From UBA7672 sp965279205 (GTDB lineage Bacteria; Pseudomonadota; Alphaproteobacteria; Caulobacterales; Hyphomonadaceae), in assembly GCA_965279205.1 (NCBI GenBank), contig OZ257144.1, forward strand, positions 2,852,001 through 2,916,000: a stretch of 64,000 nt of DNA, given 5' to 3'. The notes below the pieces were generated by a model, which saw only the letters and a program-made list of their open reading frames with translations, was not told where the DNA came from and ran no database searches. Every line of letters begins with the position of its first letter. The stretch's first letter is position 1. Position numbers and translations under genes: made by a program. Below, one piece after another: positions 51,769 through 59,737 of this stretch.

Positions 51769-52652
51769 ACCTTCCCCGCTAATGCCGCGAGATCGACCCC
51801 GGAGACTGCTTCGGGCTCGAGAAGCTTGAATGCGTGCGCGGGCCAGTCGCCCGAGAAAAGCGCCTGCATTTCGAGCGAGCCGGTTGACGGCGTGAACCAG
51901 ACCGGGCGGCCGTCAACTTCACTGCGCTCGATTCCCCTGATCTTGATGCCGTACTGGATGTTCAGCAGCTTGAACTCGTATTTGCGGTCGGCAGATCTCG
52001 AGAATATTTTCATCAGTGACGGACGCTGCTGTCGCACAAGCACTACGTGATTGACGAGACCTTCGGGGATCAAGGTCGCCACACCGAATGTCCATGTGAC
52101 GGATGGGACAGGCACCGCGTTCGGTTCCGGTTGCAACCAGACGATTTTCGGGACGAACAGGTGCGGACCAATTTTCTTCTGCAAGCTCGCTCGGCCGTAG
52201 TTCCAGCGCCATGCTGCTTCGATCACTTCGGGATCAGCAGATGGACCGGCCGTTTTCTCTTGTGATCCGATCGATTGAAATCCGAACGCGTTGCCGTTGT
52301 TCCATGCACGCAAGAAGTGGTCCATATAGGCGCCTTCAGCCGGCTCATCGATCTGCGGATCATCGATCCGGGACTCGAAGCGCTCGAGGAATGCCAAAAT
52401 CTCGATCGCGGCCTCCAGGCCGAAAGTGTGTGGCCGGTAGAAATTCACGTTGAACCAAACATAGGGGCCGGCTCTGTTGTCGTCTGGCGAGGACGCTTCC
52501 AGCACTGTCTCGACGTGAAAATAGACGCCAGTGTCGTCGTTGTGATAATGCGCCTGCCGGTCATCAACCGTGAAATGAGCGCGTGCAACGAAATGCGCGC
52601 GAACGGCGTCGAGATCGAACTCCTTCGGCGTGAGATAGAGGTCGTAGCTCAC
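51765..52652 (-). CDS. Hypothetical protein, 295 residues
   Basis: The GTG at 52652 follows the hmgA stop by two bases with GAGCGGG upstream (an earlier GTG at 52673 overlaps hmgA). Soluble: MSYDLYLTPKEFDLDAVRAH, NDDTGVYFHVETVLEAS, WFNVNFYRPHTFGLEAAIEI, ending in VSGVDLAALAGKV. No motif I can name; the first half resembles uncharacterised proteins thought to be beta-rich. Coupled to hmgA but probably unrelated to tyrosine breakdown. Confidence 0.65.
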   Translation of the reverse strand: MSYDLYLTPKEFDLDAVRAHFVARAHFTVDDRQAHYHNDDTGVYFHVETVLEASSPDDNRAGPYVWFNVNFYRPHTFGLEAAIEILAFLERFESRIDDPQIDEPAEGAYMDHFLRAWNNGNAFGFQSIGSQEKTAGPSADPEVIEAAWRWNYGRASLQKKIGPHLFVPKIVWLQPEPNAVPVPSVTWTFGVATLIPEGLVNHVVLVRQQRPSLMKIFSRSADRKYEFKLLNIQYGIKIRGIERSEVDGRPVWFTPSTGSLEMQALFSGDWPAHAFKLLEPEAVSGVDLAALAGKV

Positions 52653-52654
52653 AG

Positions 52655-53797
52655 CTACCCGCTCGTCTTCCACGAGTCGACATAGGCCGCGTTCTCGACC
52701 TTTGAGGCTGCCTCGCCGACATCTAGCGGATCGCGCGTGTCGATCATCACCGCGTATTCGTCGGTCATCGGCTTGTCCTGCTTCAGCATCTTGGTCAGCG
52801 CCTTGGGGTGCGGTCCATGCGTGAAGCCGGACGGATGGAAGGTCATCATCCCGGCCCTGATGTTGTCGCGGCTGAAGAAGTCACCGGCGTGGTAGAACAG
52901 CACCTCGTCGAAATCGTCATTGTTGTGGAAGAACGGCACTTTCAGCGCGCCGGGATCGGTTTCGAACGGGCGCGGGCAGAAGGTGCAGACGACAAAGCGA
53001 TCCGACAGGAAGGTCGTATGGACGCTGGGTGGCAGGTGATAGCGGTGGCTCACCACCGGGCGCAGGTCTTTCACATTGATGCGCACCGGCGCGAGATCGC
53101 CGTGCCAGCCTACCGCATCCAGCGGCGTTGATGGATAGCTGACCGTCGAGACAGCGCCGCGCTTTTTCACTTCCACCTGCCAGGCGCCTTTCGCCTGCTG
53201 GTGATCAAGGAAGGCTGCGTCAATCGCCGGCGTTTCGAGCATGGCGGGATCGAAGAAGGCGTGCGGGCCAAGGAGACCGCGATCCGGCAGCGTGAAGTGC
53301 GTGTTGGTCGCTTCGATGACCAGCACGTCGAGCGGGCTTCCGTTCGGCTTGAGGAAGAACATCGCGCCACGCGGAACGTAGATGTAGTCCCCGGCAACCG
53401 CCGCGTAGTGTCCCCAATCGCAATAGAAATCGGCCGAACCTGAGTGGACGAACAGCAGCGTGTCGCCGTCGCCATTGCGGGAGAGCCTGGTCATCGGCGC
53501 GGAGAGCTTCCAATAGCGGACCTCGACGGCCTTGTTGGAGAGGACCGCCGGCGCGTGCCAGGGACCTGCGCCTTCGCCCAGCGTCGATGTCTTCGTCAGA
53601 TCGAAAGCGCGCGGCCGCAGCGGACCATCGAAATTCGTCCACCCGGTTGGCGGCTTGGGATGGTGGAAGAAGGCGGCGGGGCCGAAGAAACCCTCCTTCG
53701 ACATCTCACGCTCGAACGTGCCCTCGGGCATGTCGGCATGCGCCTGCTTGGAGTGCTTTCCTTCCGCGCCTTTGACGGGAATCCATTTGCGGGTCAT
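52655..53797 (-). CDS. hmgA: Homogentisate 1,2-dioxygenase (short form)
   Basis: 380 residues from the ATG at 53797 with GGAGGG four bases upstream. Cupin fold: FFHHPKPPTGWTNFDGPLRPRAFDL, FVHSGSADFYCDWGHYAAVAGDYIYVPRG, FDEVLFYHAGDFFSR and MMTFHPSGFTHGPHPKAL, which holds the iron ligands. Typical enzymes are ~430-440 residues; the core is complete but the N-terminal part is shorter. It opens the homogentisate ring to maleylacetoacetate. Pathway neighbours make the assignment firm, although the sequence is a divergent subgroup. Confidence 0.85.
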   Translation of the reverse strand: MTRKWIPVKGAEGKHSKQAHADMPEGTFEREMSKEGFFGPAAFFHHPKPPTGWTNFDGPLRPRAFDLTKTSTLGEGAGPWHAPAVLSNKAVEVRYWKLSAPMTRLSRNGDGDTLLFVHSGSADFYCDWGHYAAVAGDYIYVPRGAMFFLKPNGSPLDVLVIEATNTHFTLPDRGLLGPHAFFDPAMLETPAIDAAFLDHQQAKGAWQVEVKKRGAVSTVSYPSTPLDAVGWHGDLAPVRINVKDLRPVVSHRYHLPPSVHTTFLSDRFVVCTFCPRPFETDPGALKVPFFHNNDDFDEVLFYHAGDFFSRDNIRAGMMTFHPSGFTHGPHPKALTKMLKQDKPMTDEYAVMIDTRDPLDVGEAASKVENAAYVDSWKTSG

Positions 53798-53889
53798 GAG
53801 GCCCTCCGTTCCTTCAGAATTGCGCCTTGCTGCCGCCGCAGATGGCGCGTGAGTATAGGTGACGGCGTTACAGTCTGTCGGGGAATTTG

Positions 53890-54603
53890 GTGCCTGCAAG
53901 AAGCCTTGCGCGTGTAGCGATCTGGAGCAGCATTGCGCTTGTTGGTCTGGCGCTTGCGGCAGTGATTTTCTACCCGCAACTGGAGCCGGCGACGCTGGCT
54001 TACAAGGTTCGCGGCGTCGATGTCTCCGACCATCAGGGTTCTATCGACTGGAAGCGGTTGAAAGCTGGCAAGGTGGACTTCGCCTTCATCAAGGCTACGG
54101 AAGGCGGCGATTTCGTCGACGCAAGCTTCGCAGGAAACTGGCTCGCCGCAGGCAATGCCGGCGTTCCTCGAGGAGCGTATCACTTCTTCACGCAATGCCG
54201 AACGGGGCTGGTTCAAGCACAGAATTTCATCTCGATTGTGCCCATCGATCCCGACGCATTGCCGCCGGTTGTCGATGTCGAACATATGGGACCATGCACA
54301 CAGGGTCCCGCAGTCGCTGATGTCAGCGCGGAGATCGAAACCTATCTCGACGAAGTGGAGGCGCATTTTGGCAAACGGCCGATCCTCTACACGACGCAAG
54401 AATTTCACGACGCATACCTCGTGGGGAAGTTCGCAAGTGAAAGATTCTGGATCCGCAATCTGGGCTTTCCACCACCATTTCGCGACCAGCAATGGGTATT
54501 CTGGCAATATCACAATCGCGGCCAGCGCGACGGTGTGACGGGTCCGGTCGACCTCAACGTCTTTCGTGGCACACTCGCGGAGTTGAATGACCTGACGCTG
54601 TGA
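53890..54603 (+). CDS. GH25-family lysozyme (muramidase), membrane-anchored
   Basis: 237 residues. The GTG at 53890 has GGGGA five bases upstream. A membrane anchor (WSSIALVGLALAAVIFY) precedes the catalytic domain: VRGVDVSDHQGSIDWKRLK, FAFIKATEGGDFVD, PRGAYHFFTQC and PPVVDVEHMGPC supply the Asp and Glu expected of GH25. It ends WQYHNRGQRDGVTGPVDLNVFRG. It would cut the glycan backbone of peptidoglycan in the periplasm. Inserted among tyrosine-degradation genes on the opposite strand. Confidence 0.9.
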   Translation: MPARSLARVAIWSSIALVGLALAAVIFYPQLEPATLAYKVRGVDVSDHQGSIDWKRLKAGKVDFAFIKATEGGDFVDASFAGNWLAAGNAGVPRGAYHFFTQCRTGLVQAQNFISIVPIDPDALPPVVDVEHMGPCTQGPAVADVSAEIETYLDEVEAHFGKRPILYTTQEFHDAYLVGKFASERFWIRNLGFPPPFRDQQWVFWQYHNRGQRDGVTGPVDLNVFRGTLAELNDLTL

Positions 54604-54606
54604 AAC

Positions 54607-55254
54607 CTAGGCCTCCCTCGCTTCAGGCTGCTGGTCGGGTGCGGCGGCGTGGAAAGCCTTGATCTGACGGAGCGCCGTGTCGATGCGCAGGATGTTGGGG
54701 AATTGCTTGAGATCGATCTGGGGATAGCGGCGGGCGTTCGTTACCTGCGGGACGAGAACGATGTCGGCGAGCGTGGCCGCGGCGCCGACGCAGAAATTGC
54801 CGGTCGACGGCAGCATCTGTTCCAGCACCTTGAAGCCACGAACGATCCAGTGCTCGTACCAGCTGGCGATCGCAGCATCGTTCGCGCCGAACTGCGAGCG
54901 CAGGCGAGCGAGCGTGGATGTGTTGTTGAGAGGATGGATGTCGGCGACGACCTGGTCCTTGAAGTCCCTGACCAGCGCGCGGGCAGCCGGATCGCGCGGT
55001 AACAGGGGTGGCTCGGGGCGTGTCTCGTCGAGATAGTCGATCATCGCCATGGACTGGCCAATGCGACGGCCGTCGATCTCGAGGATCGGTACGCGGCCGG
55101 ATGGATGGCGCGCGAGATGCGCCGGATGCGTGTGCTCGTCTTTCAGCAGGTGGACGCCGACGGTTTTGTAGCTGATCCCTTTCAGGTTCAGCGCGATGCG
55201 TGTGCGGTAGGTCGCTGAAGAACGCCAGTAGCCGTAGAGAATGGTGTCGGTCAT
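54607..55254 (-). CDS. maiA: Maleylacetoacetate isomerase (zeta-class GST)
   Basis: 215 residues from the ATG at 55254 with GGGGA six bases upstream. N-terminal thioredoxin-like domain with SSATYRTRIALNLKG, the zeta-GST active-site signature, then PSGRVPILEIDGRRIGQSMAMIDYLDE. The C-terminal helical domain includes CVGAAATLADIVLVPQVTNA. It converts maleylacetoacetate to fumarylacetoacetate with glutathione, between hmgA and fahA. Confidence 0.93.
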   Translation of the reverse strand: MTDTILYGYWRSSATYRTRIALNLKGISYKTVGVHLLKDEHTHPAHLARHPSGRVPILEIDGRRIGQSMAMIDYLDETRPEPPLLPRDPAARALVRDFKDQVVADIHPLNNTSTLARLRSQFGANDAAIASWYEHWIVRGFKVLEQMLPSTGNFCVGAAATLADIVLVPQVTNARRYPQIDLKQFPNILRIDTALRQIKAFHAAAPDQQPEAREA

Positions 55255-55441
55255 CTCGATTCCCCGGCCCTGTTTCGCGTTGGCACGCGGCATCCCGCTA
55301 ACGTGAAAGACATGTGTAGCCCAGCCTGTTTTTGATGGCTCCACCTTTGCAACCGTCGCCCGAACGGCCCCACGAAAGCGGACCATGTCCATTGTTGTGG
55401 TTAATCCTGCCTTTGTGTTTGGGAAAGTGGAAATGCTGCAA

Positions 55442-57220
55442 ATGCGCTTCTGGCCGAGATCGAAGTGGCTCGCCGTCGCCGCTATCGGGCTAGCCGGGAC
55501 CTTGCTGGGCGGCAGCGCCGTAGCGATCTCGATTCAGACCGGAATTCTTGACAAGGCGTTTGCGCGACTGGATTCGCTGCTGCAGAATTTGACGCCGGCG
55601 CCGGACTACAAAGAGATCACCTGGCGCAGGATTGAAACAGGCCTGCTGTCGGTAGAAGTGGCGGAGATCCCTCTCGGCGAGGCGGACGCCGTTGTAACAA
55701 CCGGTGGAGGCGTTTCCGCTTTTGGCGACGGGGTCATCTTTGCCTCGGGCAAGGGACGCATCGGCTATGTCGACCTTGCGAAGGGACGGATCCGCTACTT
55801 GGAGGATTCGGCGCCCATGAACCTGGCGGCCCTGGAACGCAGTGACGTTTGGAACCAGCCAAGCTTCAGCCAAGACAGATTTCGTGTGAACGACATCATG
55901 GTGGTAAAGGAAGACTCTCCCGAGCGCTCCACTCTTGTCGTCAACCACGAGGTCTTCCAGGACAATCAAACAGTGTGCACGGTCGTCAGCACGATCGGCC
56001 TCACGCTCCGAGACGGCCTGCCAGAGATGGAGGGAAACTGGCGCACTCTATTTGTCGTCAAGCCATGCACGCGCCTGTCGAAACTTGGAGAGCACTTTGA
56101 AGGCCACAAGATCGGTGGCCAGATGTACTACAAAGGCAATGGCCGCTTTCTTATGACGGTTGGTGAGTGGGGGTGGCGCGGCGTCAGCGTCGAACGGCTG
56201 CGGGAATTGCGCGCCAACCCTGAGCATCATTTGACAAAGCTTCTGGAGCTGGACCTCCACACCGGAGACGCAAGTGTTGTTGCCGAGGGTTTGCGCAGCC
56301 CGAACGGTATTCACATCGACCAAAAGGGAAGAATCTGGGAGACGGAACACGGACCTCAGGGCGGAGACGAACTGAACCTTGTTCACGCAGGGACCGACTA
56401 CGGTTGGCCCTGGGTGTCCTATGGCGTCGGATACGGCGACTACGATGCACCGCGCTATCCGCTGTCTTCGAAGGCGCCACTGGGACGTCACGACAACTAC
56501 GAACCACCGGTCTTTGCCTTCATGCCGGCAGTGGGCATTGGTCAGCTGATCGACATCCCGTCGACGAGCCGGGCTTGGTCGGCCTGGAGAGGGGATCTCC
56601 TGGCGGTTTCGCTTCGCGAACAGACACTGTATCGCTTTCGTCTGGACGGCGATCGGGTCGCATATGTCGAACCGATCAGGCTTGGACACCGGTTGCGCGA
56701 TATCATCGTGCTTCCGGACGAGCGCTTGGCCATAGTCACCGATGACAAGCGTCTGCTGATCCTTCGAGATCCGACCACAACTGGCGGCGAAGGCTCCGAC
56801 AAACCGCTGCTAATCGCTGGATATGATGCAGTCAAAACCATCGAGGCGAGCCCGGACGAGATTGCCGGGAGCTGGGAGCGAAGCCGGTTCCTGGAGCGTT
56901 GCGGCAGCTGCCATTCGGTGGATGACAGCCCGGGAATTGGTCCAAACCTAGCTGGAATTGTTGGCCGCAAAATCGGGTCGGTGAATGGCTATCGCTATTC
57001 AACCGTCCTGTCTGGAGCGCAGGGCAGCTGGACCGAGGAACAGGTCATGAAGTTCGCGCTGGATCCGCAGGCGATATTTCCTGGTACGACAATGCCGCCG
57101 GTGAGCAGTATCGAAAACATGTGGGCTTTGCGGGCTGCGGTCAGGTTTACCAGTAGAAACAGGTTCGAGCCGACAAAACCCGTCACACATGATGATGAGA
57201 CTTTTGCCAGCAATAACTAA
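55442..57220 (+). CDS. Glucose/sorbosone dehydrogenase-like quinoprotein fused to cytochrome c
   Basis: 592 residues from the ATG at 55442, chosen because it opens a clear signal peptide (MRFWPRSKWLAVAAIGLAG, ending SAVA); ATGs at 55433 and 55385 are possible. A beta-propeller follows with GLRSPNGIHIDQKGRIWETE, HGPQGGDELNLVHAGTDYGW and VGYGDYD, typical of PQQ-dependent sugar dehydrogenases of the GSDH family. A C-terminal haem domain has CGSCHSVDDSPGIGPNLAG with axial Met in TTMPPVSS. It likely oxidises an aldose-like substrate and passes electrons to cytochrome c. No obvious tie to the tyrosine pathway. Confidence 0.83.
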   Translation: MRFWPRSKWLAVAAIGLAGTLLGGSAVAISIQTGILDKAFARLDSLLQNLTPAPDYKEITWRRIETGLLSVEVAEIPLGEADAVVTTGGGVSAFGDGVIFASGKGRIGYVDLAKGRIRYLEDSAPMNLAALERSDVWNQPSFSQDRFRVNDIMVVKEDSPERSTLVVNHEVFQDNQTVCTVVSTIGLTLRDGLPEMEGNWRTLFVVKPCTRLSKLGEHFEGHKIGGQMYYKGNGRFLMTVGEWGWRGVSVERLRELRANPEHHLTKLLELDLHTGDASVVAEGLRSPNGIHIDQKGRIWETEHGPQGGDELNLVHAGTDYGWPWVSYGVGYGDYDAPRYPLSSKAPLGRHDNYEPPVFAFMPAVGIGQLIDIPSTSRAWSAWRGDLLAVSLREQTLYRFRLDGDRVAYVEPIRLGHRLRDIIVLPDERLAIVTDDKRLLILRDPTTTGGEGSDKPLLIAGYDAVKTIEASPDEIAGSWERSRFLERCGSCHSVDDSPGIGPNLAGIVGRKIGSVNGYRYSTVLSGAQGSWTEEQVMKFALDPQAIFPGTTMPPVSSIENMWALRAAVRFTSRNRFEPTKPVTHDDETFASNN

Positions 57221-57360
57221 CCGCTCGAAGCCGGCCACCAAGGAAAGTCAGTAGCAGCGGGCAGCGACCTGGCTCGTCGCTTTTGTCAGTTCCGCCGCTA
57301 CACGCCGGTTCGCTAAGCCCGTCACGCGTGGTGATAAGGGCAGATAGAGGATGGTGGCGC

Positions 57361-57810
57361 TCATGATGCCGCCCACTCCGCGTATTCCTGCATCAGCCGG
57401 CCGTAGTCCGCTTCTGGCGGATATCGGTCGTAGCTGTGGCGCGCCGAGGTCTTCGCCCACGCTAGCTTCTCGCCAGCGCAGGTTTCCATGAACGGCGCCG
57501 ACCACGCTGGCGCGTCGAACATGGTTGGGCGAACGTTGACGAACGGCATGCCGGTCGGGCGGGTAAGCAGCCAGTTGAGGCAGTTCGGGCAGTATTCGTA
57601 CTTCGAGGCGCCGTGGAGGCCCCCGATTGCGGTCTCGCCGATCACCTCGACGCTCTCGGCGGGGATCATGGCAGTGAGCGAGAACGCGCTGGCGCTGAGC
57701 TTCTGGCAGCCCGTGCAGTGGCAGGCCATTGTGATGATCGGCGGCGCACTGACTTTCATGCGCACCTGCCCGCACATGCACGAGCCTTCGACGGGAAGAC
57801 TGATGCTCAC
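57361..57810 (-). CDS. GFA-family (CENP-V/glutathione-dependent formaldehyde-activating) protein
   Basis: 149 residues. Zinc-binding cysteines CMCGQV, CHCTGC and CPNCLN are in the family spacing; GLHGASKYEYCPNCL is conserved. Its ATG overlaps the hppD stop as ATGA, so it is co-translated with hppD. GFA proteins were proposed to aid glutathione-formaldehyde adduct formation, but most members have no proven role. Genes of this family often accompany aromatic-degradation loci. Confidence 0.87.
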   Translation of the reverse strand: MSISLPVEGSCMCGQVRMKVSAPPIITMACHCTGCQKLSASAFSLTAMIPAESVEVIGETAIGGLHGASKYEYCPNCLNWLLTRPTGMPFVNVRPTMFDAPAWSAPFMETCAGEKLAWAKTSARHSYDRYPPEADYGRLMQEYAEWAAS

Positions 57811-58880
57811 GCTTCCGCCTTCAGTACGCCGCGGCGGATCTGGTCGGCTTCGATGCTTTCGAACAGCGCGCGGAAATTGCCTTCGCCGAAACCTTCATTG
57901 CCCTTGCGCTGGATCAGCTCGAAGAAGATCGGGCCGATGGCGTTGGTGGTGAAGATCTGCAGCAGCAAACCCTGTCCCTGCGTCGGCGCGCCGTCGATGA
58001 GGATGTGGTTCTTCTGCAGGCGCGGCACGTCCTCGCCATGGTTGCCAACGCGCTGGCCGATGCCTTCGAAATAGGTGTCAGGCGCGGCCTGGAACGGGAT
58101 GCCTCGCGCACGTAGCGCCTCGACACTTTCGTAGATGTTGTCGGTGCCGAGCGCGATGTGCTGGATGCCCTCGCCGTTATAGTCGCGGAGAAACTCTTCG
58201 ATCTGGCTCTTGTCGTCGCGGCTCTCGTTGAGGGGGATGCGGATCTTGCCGCAGGGCGATGTCATCGCCTTGGAGAGCAGGCCGGTCTGCTTGCCCTCGA
58301 TATCGAAATAGCGGATCTCGCGGAAGTTGAAGATCTTCTCGTAGTAGCTCGCCCACTTCGCCATGTTGCCACGATGCAGGTTGTGCGTGAGGTGGTCGAG
58401 ATAGGTGAGACCGACTGAGTTCTTTTTCTCCGCTGCATCTGCGCCGGGGATAGGCGTGAAGTCGACATCATAGATGCCGTGTGCGCCGTAACGGTCGACC
58501 AGATAGATGTACGCGCCGCCGATGGCCTGGATCGCCGGGATGTTGAGCTCCATCGGGCCGGCGGTGGTGAAGGCGGGTTCAGCGCCGCGCTTGAGCGCTT
58601 CGGCATAGGCCTTGGCAGCGTCCTTTACCCGGAAGGCCATCGCGTTGGCGCCGGCGCCGTGCACGCCGCGGAATTTCGCAGGCTGGCCGGACGGCTCCAT
58701 GTTCAGGATGAAATTGATGTCGCCCTGCTTGTAGCGGATGACGTTCTTCGAGCGGTGTTTCGAGACGGCGGTGAAGCCGAGGGACTCGAAGAGTTTCGCG
58801 AGGACGTGCGGATCGGGCGAGGTGTATTCGACGAACTCGAACCCGTCCGTGCCCAGCGGGTTTTCAAAGATATCGGCCAT
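57807..58880 (-). CDS. hppD: 4-Hydroxyphenylpyruvate dioxygenase
   Basis: 357 residues, VOC fold with two halves. FVEYTSPDPHVLAKLFESLGF at the N-terminus; the C-terminal half has TYLDHLTHNLHRGNM (His ligand), GIQHIALGTDNIYESV (His ligand) and FFELIQRKGNEGFGEGNFRALFESIE, containing the third ligand Glu. It converts 4-hydroxyphenylpyruvate to homogentisate, the first step encoded here. Upstream spacing and no adjacent tyrosine aminotransferase suggest that transaminase lies elsewhere. Confidence 0.96.
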   Translation of the reverse strand: MADIFENPLGTDGFEFVEYTSPDPHVLAKLFESLGFTAVSKHRSKNVIRYKQGDINFILNMEPSGQPAKFRGVHGAGANAMAFRVKDAAKAYAEALKRGAEPAFTTAGPMELNIPAIQAIGGAYIYLVDRYGAHGIYDVDFTPIPGADAAEKKNSVGLTYLDHLTHNLHRGNMAKWASYYEKIFNFREIRYFDIEGKQTGLLSKAMTSPCGKIRIPLNESRDDKSQIEEFLRDYNGEGIQHIALGTDNIYESVEALRARGIPFQAAPDTYFEGIGQRVGNHGEDVPRLQKNHILIDGAPTQGQGLLLQIFTTNAIGPIFFELIQRKGNEGFGEGNFRALFESIEADQIRRGVLKAEA

Positions 58881-59002
58881 CAGAGTCTCCGGCGTTTGCG
58901 GATGATATATACCTCGATGGCAGGCGAACGAAGGCCGCGCGCGCTGGATGCCGGGTCAATATTTGAAAGACTTGTGCGCGACCGGGCGCGTTTCGTCCGA
59001 TT

Positions 59003-59671
59003 TTATGCGGCGCCGCTGCGTCCGGCCCTGAGAGAGCGCCAGCCGCCGGCGATCAGGTGCCAGCCGACATAGAGGAGCAGGCCGGCGGAGGCGGCGAACA
59101 TCGCCTGCATGACGCCGTGACCCGATTCGCCGATGGCATGGGCGATGACCCAGCCGAGCGGCGTGGTGACGGAAGAAGCCAGCACGGCGGCGGTGGCGGC
59201 GACCGGCGGTTTGAGTCCAGCCTGCAGGGCCAGCGCCATGGCGACCACGCCTTCCGGCGCCTCGTGCAGGATCAACCCGAGCGACGCCAGCAATCCGGCG
59301 TCCTCGCCGTGCCAGAAGACGGCGGTGTAGACGGCGCCGTCGAGTGTGGAGTGGACTGCAAGCACAACCACCCCAAGCCACACCCCAAGACGAATAGCGG
59401 AGGGTGTTGGTGTCGCACGTGTTCGAAAAATAACCTCAAGAGCAATTCCAACCGCAGCACCGCCGAACAGAAAGTACCGCTCCGTGTCCCCTGCAGCGAA
59501 AGCCTCTGGCGCTAGGTGAAACGCGGCGACCAGCAGGATCACCACGCCTCCGGCAAAGCCCACAATATCCGTAACGCGCTTCGCCATTGTCGCAGCGAGC
59601 AGCGCGAAAGCGACACCTGCGACGGACAACGCGCCCGCGCCTAGAACTATTGCTGCCTCAGAGCCGGCCAT
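59003..59671 (-). CDS. ZIP-family divalent metal transporter
   Basis: 222 residues, eight hydrophobic helices. Metal-binding helix motifs HSTLDG at 107-112 and HEAPEG at 136-141 are the ZIP signatures; other polar pairs occur at FHLAPEAF. Zinc, iron or manganese uptake is expected. The start at 59671 is six bases from a perfect 7-3-7 palindrome, so expression is probably metal-regulated. Zinc is my best guess, from the Zur-like look of that site. Confidence 0.88.
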   Translation of the reverse strand: MAGSEAAIVLGAGALSVAGVAFALLAATMAKRVTDIVGFAGGVVILLVAAFHLAPEAFAAGDTERYFLFGGAAVGIALEVIFRTRATPTPSAIRLGVWLGVVVLAVHSTLDGAVYTAVFWHGEDAGLLASLGLILHEAPEGVVAMALALQAGLKPPVAATAAVLASSVTTPLGWVIAHAIGESGHGVMQAMFAASAGLLLYVGWHLIAGGWRSLRAGRSGAA

Positions 59672-59677
59672 TCGCGT

Positions 59678-59694
59678 GTGTTACATAGTAACAC
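59678..59694 (-). promoter_or_regulatory. Perfect palindrome GTGTTACATAGTAACAC upstream of the ZIP transporter
   Basis: Arms GTGTTAC and GTAACAC around ATA, six bases before the ATG. The TGTTA...TAACA core resembles Zur-type sites, though published alphaproteobacterial Zur boxes differ in detail. A metalloregulator binding here would block transcription or translation initiation. Confidence 0.6.
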
Positions 59695-59737
59695 TTCAGT
59701 GGCAAGCCGCTGCGGCGACAAAATAACCGGGCCGAGC

